9,219 nt of DNA from contig CAYQMF010000177.1 of the NCBI GenBank assembly GCA_964418595.1, positions 1 through 9,219 of the forward strand, given 5' to 3'. The position numbers and the translations under genes are program-made. Origin of the DNA: CAYQMF01 sp964418595 (lineage in GTDB: Bacteria; Planctomycetota; UBA1135; UBA2386). Of this stretch, positions 1-6,354 are shown in pieces. The notes under the pieces are model-generated. The model did not search any database. It saw only the letters and a program-made list of their open reading frames with translations, and was not told the origin of the DNA. Within the stretch, counting starts at the first letter, position 1. The number at the start of each line of letters is the position of its first letter.

Positions 1-738
1 GCAGCGCAGCTCGGCGAGGGCGGCGAGCCGGCGGCGGGCGAGGAGGGCGAGGGGATGGAAGGCGAGCAGGCGCACGGCGACCGCGGCGGCCATCGCCCAG
101 GCCGGATCGCGCGCGCGGGCGTGCGCGATCTCGTGGGCGAGCACGGCATCGAACTCGCGCGCGCTCAGTTCGGCCCAGGCACGCATCGGGATGCCGAGGC
201 GATGCCGGAGCACACCGACGACGAACGGCGTCGCCGCGCGGTCCGCCCACGCGACGGAGATGCCGCGCACGCCGAGGCGACGCGCGACGGTCGCGACCCT
301 GGCGCGCAGCTCGGAAGAAGCGGGGCGAAGGCCGAGCCGGCGGCGCAGCCGCAGTGCGGTCGTGCCGAGGTGCACGAGGCCGAGCGACGCGGCGAGCAGC
401 CACGCCACGGCGGCGAGCTGCGCGAGCGTCGGCACCGCAAGCGTCGCCGTCGCCGCCATGCCTTGCGGACGCAACGGAAGAGCGATGTCGGGTTCGAGCA
501 GCGCGCTCGCCGGCGCTGCGCTCGTCACCGAACCCCCGAGCGGGGCGATCCCGAGGAACATCTGCGCCGTTGCGGTCGCGAACGCACCGAACAGCGCGCT
601 GCGCCAGATGAGTTCACGCGTAGCCTCTGTGCGGCGGAGCCCGGGAAGGTCGAGCAGCGCCGCGAACGCCAGCAGGATCGTGGCGTGCAGCGCGAGCGTG
701 CCGCCGAACGTCGCGACGCCATCGAAGAAGTCGCTCAC
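1..738 (-). CDS. BlaR1/MecR1-like M56 family metalloprotease, C-terminal part missing
   Basis: Membrane zinc protease of the M56 family, the sensor and anti-repressor partner of BlaI-type regulators; members are activated at the membrane and cause loss of the repressor. The start is the GTG at 736-738, which overlaps the TGA of the repressor gene (GTGA) and has GGAGGT five bases upstream. The visible 246 residues show hydrophobic segments near residues 12-31, 43-63 and 98-125. A cytoplasmic zinc-binding HEIAH follows at residues 202-206 (positions 121-135), then an RDPAW stretch, then FHPLALLARRR and AELRC at 242-246. Glu243 fits the third zinc ligand of the family (usual pattern E-x-x-C-D). 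The gene runs off the left edge, so any C-terminal sensor domain is unseen and the signal cannot be inferred. Beta-lactam sensing should not be assumed: such pairs are common in environmental genomes without that role. Confidence 0.88.
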   Translation of the reverse strand, partial: MSDFFDGVATFGGTLALHATILLAFAALLDLPGLRRTEATRELIWRSALFGAFATATAQMFLGIAPLGGSVTSAAPASALLEPDIALPLRPQGMAATATLAVPTLAQLAAVAWLLAASLGLVHLGTTALRLRRRLGLRPASSELRARVATVARRLGVRGISVAWADRAATPFVVGVLRHRLGIPMRAWAELSAREFDAVLAHEIAHARARDPAWAMAAAVAVRLLAFHPLALLARRRLAALAELRC

Positions 739-1127
739 GACCCACCTCCGTCCAGCTCCGCCTGGCGAGCCTCGATCAGCCGCCGCAGCTCGGAGAGTTC
801 ATCCTGCTGGAACTCGCCCTCGCGCAGGAGCCGGCTCACGAGTCCGGTCGCGTTCCCGTCGAACAGACGCTCGATCACGTCGCCAAGCATCGAGGTCGCC
901 ACTTCCTGCTCGCGCACGCGGGAGCGATAGATGAACACGCGGCCCTCGCTGCGGTGCGCGACCAGCCCGCGCGCCTCCATCTTCCGCAGCATGGTGCCGA
1001 TGGTCGTGAGCGCGAGGCCGCGCGCGGACAACGCCTCGTGCACCTGCGCGACGGTGGCTTCGCCGCGACGCCAGAGTTCGCCGAGGATCGCGAGCTGGAG
1101 GTCACCGAGACGTGGGGGTTGCGGCAT
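735..1127 (-). CDS. BlaI/MecI/CopY family transcriptional repressor
   Basis: A 130-residue winged-helix repressor, the usual length for the family. Residues 8-70 form the DNA-binding domain: the start LGDLQLAILGELWRRGEATV is typical, the recognition helix is around TTIGTMLRKMEARGLV (41-56), and the wing follows as EGRVFIYRS. Residues 71-122 form the helical dimerisation part, with the family-typical LFDGNATGLVSRLL and ELSELRRLIE. The stop overlaps the start of the M56 protease gene, the classic blaI-blaR1 arrangement but with the repressor first. Two ACTAC-N4-GTAGT palindromes sit immediately upstream, so the operon is probably autorepressed. The ATG has no Shine-Dalgarno; only four bases separate it from the operator arm. 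The true target genes beyond the operon are unknown. Confidence 0.92.
   Translation of the reverse strand: MPQPPRLGDLQLAILGELWRRGEATVAQVHEALSARGLALTTIGTMLRKMEARGLVAHRSEGRVFIYRSRVREQEVATSMLGDVIERLFDGNATGLVSRLLREGEFQQDELSELRRLIEARQAELDGGGS
744..749 (-). promoter_or_regulatory. Shine-Dalgarno of the M56 protease gene
   Basis: On the minus strand the sequence reads GGAGGT, then GGGTC, then GTG. This is a full-consensus ribosome binding site at a 5-nt spacing, inside the last codons of the repressor gene. It fixes the GTG at 736-738 as the start and implies coupled translation of the two genes. Confidence 0.75.
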
Positions 1128-1131
1128 GGTT

Positions 1132-1172
1132 TGAACTACTGCGGTAGTCGGAACAACTACCGCAGTAGTTCA
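1132..1172. promoter_or_regulatory. Tandem BlaI-type operators forming a perfect 17-bp inverted repeat
   Basis: TGAACTACTGCGGTAGT (1132-1148) and its exact reverse complement (1156-1172) are separated by 7 bases. Each arm also contains its own dyad: ACTAC-TGCG-GTAGT at 1135-1148 and ACTAC-CGCA-GTAGT at 1156-1169. The two dyad centres are 21 bp apart, two helical turns, so two repressor dimers would bind the same face of the DNA. BlaI/CopY proteins are known to bind short dyads containing TAC/GTA, so this fits the adjacent repressor. The site ends five bases before the repressor ATG and must overlap its promoter and start region. Confidence 0.85.
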
Positions 1173-1308
1173 GCGCGGGACCAAGAGTCGGGCGTCATTC
1201 CCGCGGCATGGTGCCCGGGTGCAGAGGGTGCCCACAAGGGATTGTGGGAGGACCAAGCGCCTGCCACTACGCGTGGAAAGACGCCGGCGCCCGGCTAGGC
1301 TGCGCGCC
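1173..1308. other. Intergenic gap upstream of the AAA_28 gene
   Basis: Between the operator and the ATPase start there is no gene I can support. It holds the TAGGCT box near its right end. The plus-strand frame open through this gap from 954 encodes nothing family-like. Confidence 0.5.
1296..1301 (+). promoter_or_regulatory. Candidate -10 element (TAGGCT) of the AAA_28 gene
   Basis: TAGGCT lies 7 nt before the ATG at 1309 and matches the TAnnnT form of a sigma-70 -10 box. No convincing -35 box and no Shine-Dalgarno are visible. Transcription from it would start at or next to the ATG, giving a leaderless mRNA. The same hexamer precedes trmO. Confidence 0.35.
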
Positions 1309-1965
1309 ATGGTCGAGCGCTCCTCGGACTCCCGCCCCCGCGTGTATCTCGTCGGCGCCCACGCCACCGGCAAGACGACGCTCGCCCGCTGGATCCGGGA
1401 CCGGTTCGGCCTGCCGATGATCTCCGAGGTCGCGCGCCGCGTGCTCGCCGAGATGGAGATCCCGATCTCGGCGCTGCGCGCCAACCTGACCCTCGTCAAC
1501 GAGTTCCAGGCGCGCGTCTTCGAGGAGCAGATGCAGGCGGAGGCGAGCCACGACGGTCCGTTCGTGTCCGACCGCGCCTTCTGCAACATCGCGTACGCCG
1601 CCCACCACGCGACCATCCTGCAGGAGGTGGCGAAGGACCCGCGCCTGCCCGCCTACATGGACACCGTGCGGCAGGGCATCGTCTTCTTCCTCCGCCCGCA
1701 CAAGGAGCTGCTCGCGCCGGATGGCGTGCGCGAACAACCGGCGTGGGACGACGTGCTGCGCGTGGACGGGATGGTGAAGCTGCTCCTCGAGCTGTTCTCG
1801 ATCCCGTACGTGCAGGTCGACTGCCTGTCGATGCAGGAGCGCGTGCGGCTCGTCGACCGCGTGCTCGACCTCGCCGGACTCGCGCCGGTCAAGCCGCCGC
1901 GCCGTCACCTGCGGACGAGCGGGGAAGCCGAACGCACGCCCACCGGTCGTCAGCCGACCAACTGA
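1309..1965 (+). CDS. AAA_28 / NadR-like P-loop nucleotide-binding protein
   Basis: A 218-residue P-loop protein resembling the AAA_28 family, which groups the kinase-like domain of NadR and related ATPases. The Walker A motif GAHATGKTT is at residues 16-24. EVARRVL (40-46) and FVSDRAFCNIAYA (85-97) are typical, the latter carrying the acidic Walker B-like or catalytic Asp88. VFFLRP (125-130) followed by a lid-like stretch DGVREQPAWDDVLRVDGMVKLLLE also matches the family. The last 25 residues are polar and probably disordered. The ATG at 1309 was chosen because the P-loop strand begins about 10 residues later; an upstream in-frame ATG at 1219 would add 30 arginine-rich residues with no family match. 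The substrate is not known: NadR phosphorylates nicotinamide riboside, but nothing here ties this protein to NAD. It stands alone, facing away from the repressor operon and towards a convergent gene. Confidence 0.8.
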   Translation: MVERSSDSRPRVYLVGAHATGKTTLARWIRDRFGLPMISEVARRVLAEMEIPISALRANLTLVNEFQARVFEEQMQAEASHDGPFVSDRAFCNIAYAAHHATILQEVAKDPRLPAYMDTVRQGIVFFLRPHKELLAPDGVREQPAWDDVLRVDGMVKLLLELFSIPYVQVDCLSMQERVRLVDRVLDLAGLAPVKPPRRHLRTSGEAERTPTGRQPTN

Positions 1966-1991
1966 GCGAGCGGATCGCCAAGCGGCTCAGT
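1961..1991. terminator. Weak inverted repeat across two convergent stop codons
   Basis: ACTGAGC (1961-1967) and GCTCAGT (1985-1991) are perfect 7-bp complements separated by 17 bases. The stop codon of each convergent gene lies inside one arm. It could act as a bidirectional terminator, but there is no T-run on either side and the loop is long, so support is weak. Confidence 0.25.
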
Positions 1992-4365
1992 GCGTGCCGA
2001 GGACCTGGAACACACGGGTCCCGGTCGGTGCCGGCGTGAGGCGCAGCGGGATGCTCGGGCCACCGAGCGGCGCCCACTCGACGCGCGCGTTGGTCGTCGG
2101 CACGCTCGTCGAGCCCTGGCCGATCGACCACACGACGCCGGTGACCGGATCACAGGTGAAGAAGATCGAGCCGTCGGTCACCGACTGCCCGGCCGGGTCG
2201 GTGAGCGAGACCTGCCAGATCGGGCCGAGTCCCGTGTTCTTGTAGAACACGTCCTCGCTCGCGGTCGCAGCCGTCCCCACGCGCTGGCTCCAGGCCACCA
2301 GCTTGCTGTCGGGCGAGAGCATGAGGCTCTCCATGTTGATGATCGCCGTACCGGCGCCGGTGCCCGAGTAGCTGGTGAGCATCTGCGCCTCACCGCCCCG
2401 CTCGATGTCGAAGCGGAACAGGTTGGCGTCCTCGAAGACACCAGTCGTGCCGGTCTCGCGCCGCGCAGTGAAGTACGCGTAGCCGTCGTCGGCAAGCCGC
2501 ATCTGCATCTCCAGCGCGAACCACGGATCGGCAGTCGTGTTGAACGATCCGGTGCGGATCTTGGGCGCGGTGCCGTTCGAGAACTCGTTGCCGGTCACGT
2601 CACGCAACCGCGCGTTGGACGCGTGCATGGCGACGATGTTGTTCACGTCGCTCGCCGCGTTCGAGCGGACGAAGAAGAAGAAGTTCTTGTTCAGCGACCA
2701 GAACTGGCCCCGCGTGCGGATGTCGCCGGCGTTGCTGATCACGCCGATGCTGTTGGTGAGCAGATCGAACTTGTACATGCTCTGCGTCGTGTTGGACGGT
2801 CCGGCGAAGAACACGACGGTGTTGTTGTTCACGAAGGCGACCTCCGAGTAGAAGGCCGCGCCGGCGACGGTGATCAGCGCCGGATTCGTCGGTCCGCGCA
2901 GGAGGTAGATCCCCGGGAACGCGGTCGTGGTCGTCGTCGCAGCCAGCGCGGCGATCATCTGGCCGTTGGGTGAGACCGACGCCTTGATCCCGTTCGACGA
3001 GTTGTTGGCCGTCGACGGCGTGATCGCGCTGTAACCGAACTCGGCGATGCCGGTGGGCGCCTCGAACTGGCTGAAGTTGGTCACCAGCGGCAGGCCGCCG
3101 CTGTTGGTGAGCTGGTAGATGTCCATCTCGACGCGCGACGCAGACGCGTTGCTGCCGGCCGGGAAGTAGGCGGTGCCACCATCGCGGCTGACGCGCCAAC
3201 TGAAGGGGAACACCCAGATCGGCGGCGCATTGCTCGCCGCCGTGTTCGGGATCGACAGCGAAGTGAGCGGGCCCGGCGCGTTGGCGGAGGTCCAGTACCA
3301 GCCGCCCGCGCCCGCGGCGACGATGAAGTCGTTGGTGAAGTACGTCGCGCCGTCGAAGTACGCGGCGCTCGGCGTGCTGACGGACGTGATGTCGATGGCC
3401 GGCGCCGACGCGTCGGTGCGGAAGGCCAGCATCCGATCGGCCACCGCCGTGTTGGTGTCGTGCACGATCACCACGCACCACTGGCCGTCGTCCGAAAAAG
3501 CGGGGTACGGCAACAGGTTGCACGCCGGCGCCGCGGTCGTGCTCGTGTCGGTGACTGTGGTGCCCGGCACGACCTTGGCGCGCCCGGTGATGCGGTTGTA
3601 GGAGAGGGCGCTGAACTGCTTGGGATTGGCGTTGTCGCGGACGAACGCGATGTCGTAGCCGTTGGGCAGGGTGACGACCTGGAACGAACCGTTCGCGAGA
3701 CGGCGCGCCGGCCGCGTCGGGTTGAGCGACGCGATGTCCGAGTTGTGCGACGTCGCCGAGAACGTGCCCGCATAGCCCTCGACGAAGCCCTCCTGGCCGC
3801 GGTGGCGGATGACTTGCCAGGCGAAGGGCGCGAGCCCCTGGCTCACAGGTGCACCGACGGTGGCGTCGTTCACCGCCTGCACATCCATGTCGCCCGCCGT
3901 GGTCGAGGTGGTCGAACCAGCCGCAAGCGTGACGTCACAGAGACCCGCGATGATGCGGACCGTGACGTCGTTGTCGGCGAGGTACACGCTCGTCCAGTCG
4001 GTGTCCGCGGTCTGCAGGTCGAACGTGACGTCGAGCAGTGCGACGTTCGACGGGATGGGGAACGACTGCAGCGTCGACCCGGCAGGCGACAACAGGCCGT
4101 TGTAGAGCATCGAGAAGGTGTTGATGTCGAGCCGCAGCAGCCCCTGCACGAACCCGAACCCCACATTGACCGCGCCAGCGGTGGGTACCGACCAGAGCGC
4201 CTCGAAGTAGTTCCCCGCCGCACCCGGGGGATGGCGCATGAGGATGCCCAGGGTCCCACCCAGGCGCGCGGCCGTGCTGATGTTGAGCGTGCGCCCGGTC
4301 TGTGCGGTCGCGCCGGCAGACAAGGCGAGGAATGCGGTACAGGCGATCAGGCGGCGGATCTTCAT
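1987..4365 (-). CDS. Secreted PD40/TolB-like beta-propeller protein
   Basis: A 792-residue exported protein. The N-terminus MKIRRLIACTAFLALSAGA is a clear signal peptide, with probable cleavage after ATA near residue 21. The body contains repeated strand-turn motifs of the PD40/WD40-like kind: SDDGQWCVVIV (from residue 291), SRDGGTAYF (393), SPNGQMIAAL (465), LADDGYAYF (624) and SPDSKLVAW (684). These mark blades of a TolB-like propeller, so a periplasmic or extracellular scaffold or binding role is likely. Residues 22 to about 250 are a separate region rich in Thr, Val and Asn that looks like a beta-sandwich but that I do not recognise. The ATG at 4365 was chosen over one 35 codons upstream because it begins the signal peptide. 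There is no Shine-Dalgarno. No enzymatic motif is visible. Thr and Asn content is higher than in the neighbouring proteins, as usual for secreted beta-rich proteins. Confidence 0.8.
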   Translation of the reverse strand: MKIRRLIACTAFLALSAGATAQTGRTLNISTAARLGGTLGILMRHPPGAAGNYFEALWSVPTAGAVNVGFGFVQGLLRLDINTFSMLYNGLLSPAGSTLQSFPIPSNVALLDVTFDLQTADTDWTSVYLADNDVTVRIIAGLCDVTLAAGSTTSTTAGDMDVQAVNDATVGAPVSQGLAPFAWQVIRHRGQEGFVEGYAGTFSATSHNSDIASLNPTRPARRLANGSFQVVTLPNGYDIAFVRDNANPKQFSALSYNRITGRAKVVPGTTVTDTSTTAAPACNLLPYPAFSDDGQWCVVIVHDTNTAVADRMLAFRTDASAPAIDITSVSTPSAAYFDGATYFTNDFIVAAGAGGWYWTSANAPGPLTSLSIPNTAASNAPPIWVFPFSWRVSRDGGTAYFPAGSNASASRVEMDIYQLTNSGGLPLVTNFSQFEAPTGIAEFGYSAITPSTANNSSNGIKASVSPNGQMIAALAATTTTTAFPGIYLLRGPTNPALITVAGAAFYSEVAFVNNNTVVFFAGPSNTTQSMYKFDLLTNSIGVISNAGDIRTRGQFWSLNKNFFFFVRSNAASDVNNIVAMHASNARLRDVTGNEFSNGTAPKIRTGSFNTTADPWFALEMQMRLADDGYAYFTARRETGTTGVFEDANLFRFDIERGGEAQMLTSYSGTGAGTAIINMESLMLSPDSKLVAWSQRVGTAATASEDVFYKNTGLGPIWQVSLTDPAGQSVTDGSIFFTCDPVTGVVWSIGQGSTSVPTTNARVEWAPLGGPSIPLRLTPAPTGTRVFQVLGTH

Positions 4366-4500
4366 GGACGACGGCGGAAGTGGAACAGAGGGTGTTGGCG
4401 CGGAGCCGCGGGTCACGGGTCTTCCCGGCCCTACCCCCGGAAACCTACCCTGCGGCGCCAGGGCCGCCATCCCACCCCGGCCCCCTCCCTCCCGCTCGGC
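4366..4500. other. Intergenic gap between two minus-strand genes
   Basis: These 135 bases separate the radical SAM stop from the start of the secreted propeller gene. They are C-rich on the plus strand. The only structure seen is a 5-bp stem, CCCTG (4448-4452) with CAGGG (4459-4463), around a 6-nt loop and without a T-run. A TAGGTT hexamer on the minus strand near 4440-4446 could be a -10 box for the propeller gene, but this is weak. Confidence 0.3.
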
Positions 4501-5679
4501 CTACCGCGCGTCCGTCTGCGCGCGCCGGACCTTGGCGCGGTGACTGAACGACGCCTTGACGTCGGGCCTCCCCATGTTGGCGACGCTGCAGTTCGCGCAC
4601 ACGTCGCGCAGCTCCATGTCATAGAGCTGCCGGCGCAGTTCCTGATAGGGCTTGCCCGTCCAGATCGAGCGGAAGTCCTGCGTCTTGAAGTCGCCGAAGG
4701 TCGTGAACTCGAACCACGATCCGCAGGGGAACACGGTGCCGTCCGGATTCACGTGGATGTAGTACCACGGGAAGTAGCACGGCCGGGTGTGGTGGTCCTT
4801 CTGCTTCGCCGCGAGCAGGAACTCGCGGTTTTTCTTGTTGAGGTAGTCGGCGACATCCATCGACGTCGCGGCCAGCGCCTCTGGCGCCGCCAGCGCATGC
4901 CCGCCCCCGGCGTCGCTGCGCGTCGAGTCGGTCACCGCCGCGTCGCCTTCCACGTGCAGGTTCTCCGGAATGCGCATCGGCAAGCACACGTTCATCCCCA
5001 CCTCGCGCGCCGTCGCCTCCATCTCGGCGAGCATGTCGTTGCACAACTTGGGGTCGTTGAGCAGGGTCTGGTCCTCGATGCCCAGCCCCCCCATCACCGC
5101 CATGTGCACGAAGTTCATGTCCTCGACGCCCTTGTCGCGCATGAGGCGGATGAGGCCGGGCATCTCCCGCACGTTGCAGCGCATCAGCACGGCGGTCACC
5201 GACAGGCGCGGCGACTTCGATCCGGTCCGACGGCGCGTCTCCGCGACGAGATCGAAGGCCGCCATCAACCGCTCCCACTTCGCCGGCGTGCGCACACGCT
5301 CGAAGGTCTCCTTCGTGCCGCCATCGCAGGAGATCGTCAGCAACGGCATCTGCACCTCGATGATCTTGTCGAGGATCCGCTGGTTGAGCGCGATGCCGTT
5401 GGTGGAGAAGTGGAAGTTCGGCACCCCGTGTTCCCGGCACAACTCGAGGGCGCGCGGCAGTTCCTTCGCCAGGAGCGGTTCGGCGGATGACGACAGCACC
5501 ACGTCGTGCGCGCGTGGGAACAGGTCGTTGCCGACCTTCTCCAGCAGCTCCCGCCCCATCTGCGTCGTGTTCGCCACGAAGTCGGGGTGCGCGAAGTGGC
5601 ACATCACGCACTTGAGTTGGCACATGCCAACCATGTCCAGCTTCACGCGGAGGAAGCGCTTCTCACGAACGACGGGCAT
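4501..5679 (-). CDS. Radical SAM enzyme with shortened SPASM-type C-terminus
   Basis: A 392-residue radical SAM protein. Cys20, Cys24 and Cys27 (CQLKCVMC) bind the [4Fe-4S] cluster that cleaves S-adenosylmethionine. SSAEPLL (64-70) takes the place of the usual GGEP SAM-binding motif, and later strands FHFSTNG (89-95) and LLTISCDGG (113-121) are typical of the barrel. The C-terminus has the SPASM opening C-x12-G-x4-C (Cys301, Gly314, Cys319) and a C-x2-C (Cys361, Cys364), but the protein ends without the further cysteines of a full SPASM domain. Four cysteines would suffice for one auxiliary cluster. Family members modify peptides, oxidise alcohols or act on sugars; no precursor peptide or partner gene is visible here, so the substrate is unknown. 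The ATG at 5679 was chosen because the longer frame upstream is arginine-rich with no family match. A TATACT box sits 10 nt before it. Confidence 0.88.
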   Translation of the reverse strand: MPVVREKRFLRVKLDMVGMCQLKCVMCHFAHPDFVANTTQMGRELLEKVGNDLFPRAHDVVLSSSAEPLLAKELPRALELCREHGVPNFHFSTNGIALNQRILDKIIEVQMPLLTISCDGGTKETFERVRTPAKWERLMAAFDLVAETRRRTGSKSPRLSVTAVLMRCNVREMPGLIRLMRDKGVEDMNFVHMAVMGGLGIEDQTLLNDPKLCNDMLAEMEATAREVGMNVCLPMRIPENLHVEGDAAVTDSTRSDAGGGHALAAPEALAATSMDVADYLNKKNREFLLAAKQKDHHTRPCYFPWYYIHVNPDGTVFPCGSWFEFTTFGDFKTQDFRSIWTGKPYQELRRQLYDMELRDVCANCSVANMGRPDVKASFSHRAKVRRAQTDAR

Positions 5680-5689
5680 CGGGCTGTGG

Positions 5690-5695
5690 AGTATA
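5690..5695 (-). promoter_or_regulatory. Candidate -10 element (TATACT) of the radical SAM gene
   Basis: On the minus strand TATACT lies 10 nt before the ATG at 5679. It is a near-perfect sigma-70 -10 box and stands out in a very GC-rich gap of 62 bases. No good -35 box and no Shine-Dalgarno are seen, so the transcript would have a leader of only a few bases. Confidence 0.45.
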
Positions 5696-5741
5696 TCGAC
5701 GCTTTCGCAGGCCTCGGCCCAGGGTTTCGGGGCCGCGCGCC

Positions 5742-6296
5742 TCAACGACCGAGATCGTCGAGGACCTGCTGCGGGTGCGCGCGCGCGTCGACCTTGTCGT
5801 ACACGCGCACGACCTTGCCGTCGGGGCCGATGACGACGGAGATGCGCTTGGCGGTGGCCGCCTTGGCATCGCCGCATGCGCCGTACGCGAGCCCGAGGCT
5901 GCGCTCCGTGTCGCTCAACAGCGGGAAGGGGAACTCGTACTTGGCGCGGAACGCGGCGTTGGCGGCCGGGGCATCGAATGACACGCCGACGATCTGAACC
6001 TGCCTGGCCTCGAAGTCGCGGATTCGGTCACGGAACCCGCAGCCCTCGGCGGTTCAACCGGGCGTGTCGGCCTTGGGGTAGAACCACAGCACGAGGGTCT
6101 TGCCGCGGAAGTCCGCGAGCCGGCGCACGGTGCCGGTCTCGTCCTTCACCGCGAAGTCGGGGGCGGGTTTGCCGATCTGCATGGGTCGTGTCTCCTGGGT
6201 GTCGACGGGTTGCGGCGCGCGCGGCACCGGGCCGGCGCAGGCCGCTGCGATCAGCGCCAGGGCAGCGGGTGTGAAGGAACTCGCGCGCGTCCGCAT
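5742..6296 (-). CDS. Selenocysteine-containing BCP-type peroxiredoxin, probable lipoprotein
   Basis: Thiol (here selenol) peroxidase of the BCP/PrxQ branch of the AhpC/TSA family, which reduces hydrogen peroxide and organic hydroperoxides. Read through the TGA at 6054-6056, the frame gives 184 residues. GKPAPDFAVKDETG (42-55) and LWFYPKADTPG (70-80) lead into residue 81, encoded by TGA where the peroxidatic Cys of the PGCT motif belongs. After it come TAEGCGFRDRIRDFEA, VGVSFD and FPFPLLSD, all family-typical and in the same frame. Cys86 is five residues after residue 81, the spacing of the peroxidatic and resolving cysteines in E. coli BCP (45 and 50). A hairpin at 6017-6041 fits a bacterial SECIS. 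Residues 1-19 are a signal peptide and Cys20 (IAAAC) a plausible though weak lipobox, so the enzyme may be anchored outside the inner membrane. A second start, Met39 at 6182 with AGGAG upstream, would give a cytosolic form. The final stop is also TGA. The alternatives are a nonsense mutation or a base error. Confidence 0.85.
6017..6041 (-). promoter_or_regulatory. Candidate bacterial SECIS hairpin
   Basis: In the mRNA, GCGGGUUC (14-21 nt after UGA) pairs with GAAUCCGC (29-36 nt after UGA). The stem has 8 contiguous pairs, one of them G-U, and a flanking U-G can extend it to 9. The 7-nt loop is CGUGACC, and its GU is the feature SelB recognises in known elements. The loop begins 22 nt after UGA, within the usual range for bacterial SECIS elements. 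A competing hairpin, GAACCGC (including the last two bases of the UGA) with GCGG-G-UUC, shares the same central arm, but a ribosome standing on UGA would melt it and leave the SECIS-like stem free. Confidence 0.72.
6054..6056 (-). other. In-frame TGA read as selenocysteine at the peroxidatic position
   Basis: The minus-strand codons run GCC GAC ACG CCC GGT TGA ACC GCC GAG GGC TGC, that is A-D-T-P-G-U-T-A-E-G-C. The family has Cys at exactly this place. Frame and conservation continue for 103 further codons to a terminal TGA, with no indel needed. Confidence 0.85.
6192..6196 (-). promoter_or_regulatory. Shine-Dalgarno before an internal Met of the peroxiredoxin gene
   Basis: AGGAG on the minus strand lies 9 nt before the ATG at 6180-6182 (Met39). 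That start would give MQIGKPAPDF, the usual N-terminus of soluble BCP proteins, while the ATG at 6296 adds a lipoprotein-like signal and has no Shine-Dalgarno. Both starts may be used. Confidence 0.4.
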
Positions 6297-6354
6297 GCGG
6301 CGATGGTCGGGGGCAAGCCGGCGCGACGCAAGGGCGCAGCGCAACCGGCGATGG

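Noticed and set aside
55..930. Plus-strand frames of 291 and 247 codons
   Set aside because: Arginine-rich translations antisense to the M56 protease and the repressor, which have clear motifs on the minus strand.
4448..4463. GC hairpin CCCTG/CAGGG as a terminator of the radical SAM gene
   Set aside because: Stem of only 5 bp with no T-run; common by chance in this composition.
4366..4470. Upstream start at 4470 for the secreted propeller protein
   Set aside because: It would put 35 proline- and glycine-rich residues before a textbook signal peptide that begins at the ATG of 4365.
3460..5490. Plus-strand frame of 676 codons
   Set aside because: Spans two well-supported minus-strand genes and the gap between them; composition is Arg/His/Val-rich with no recognisable domain.
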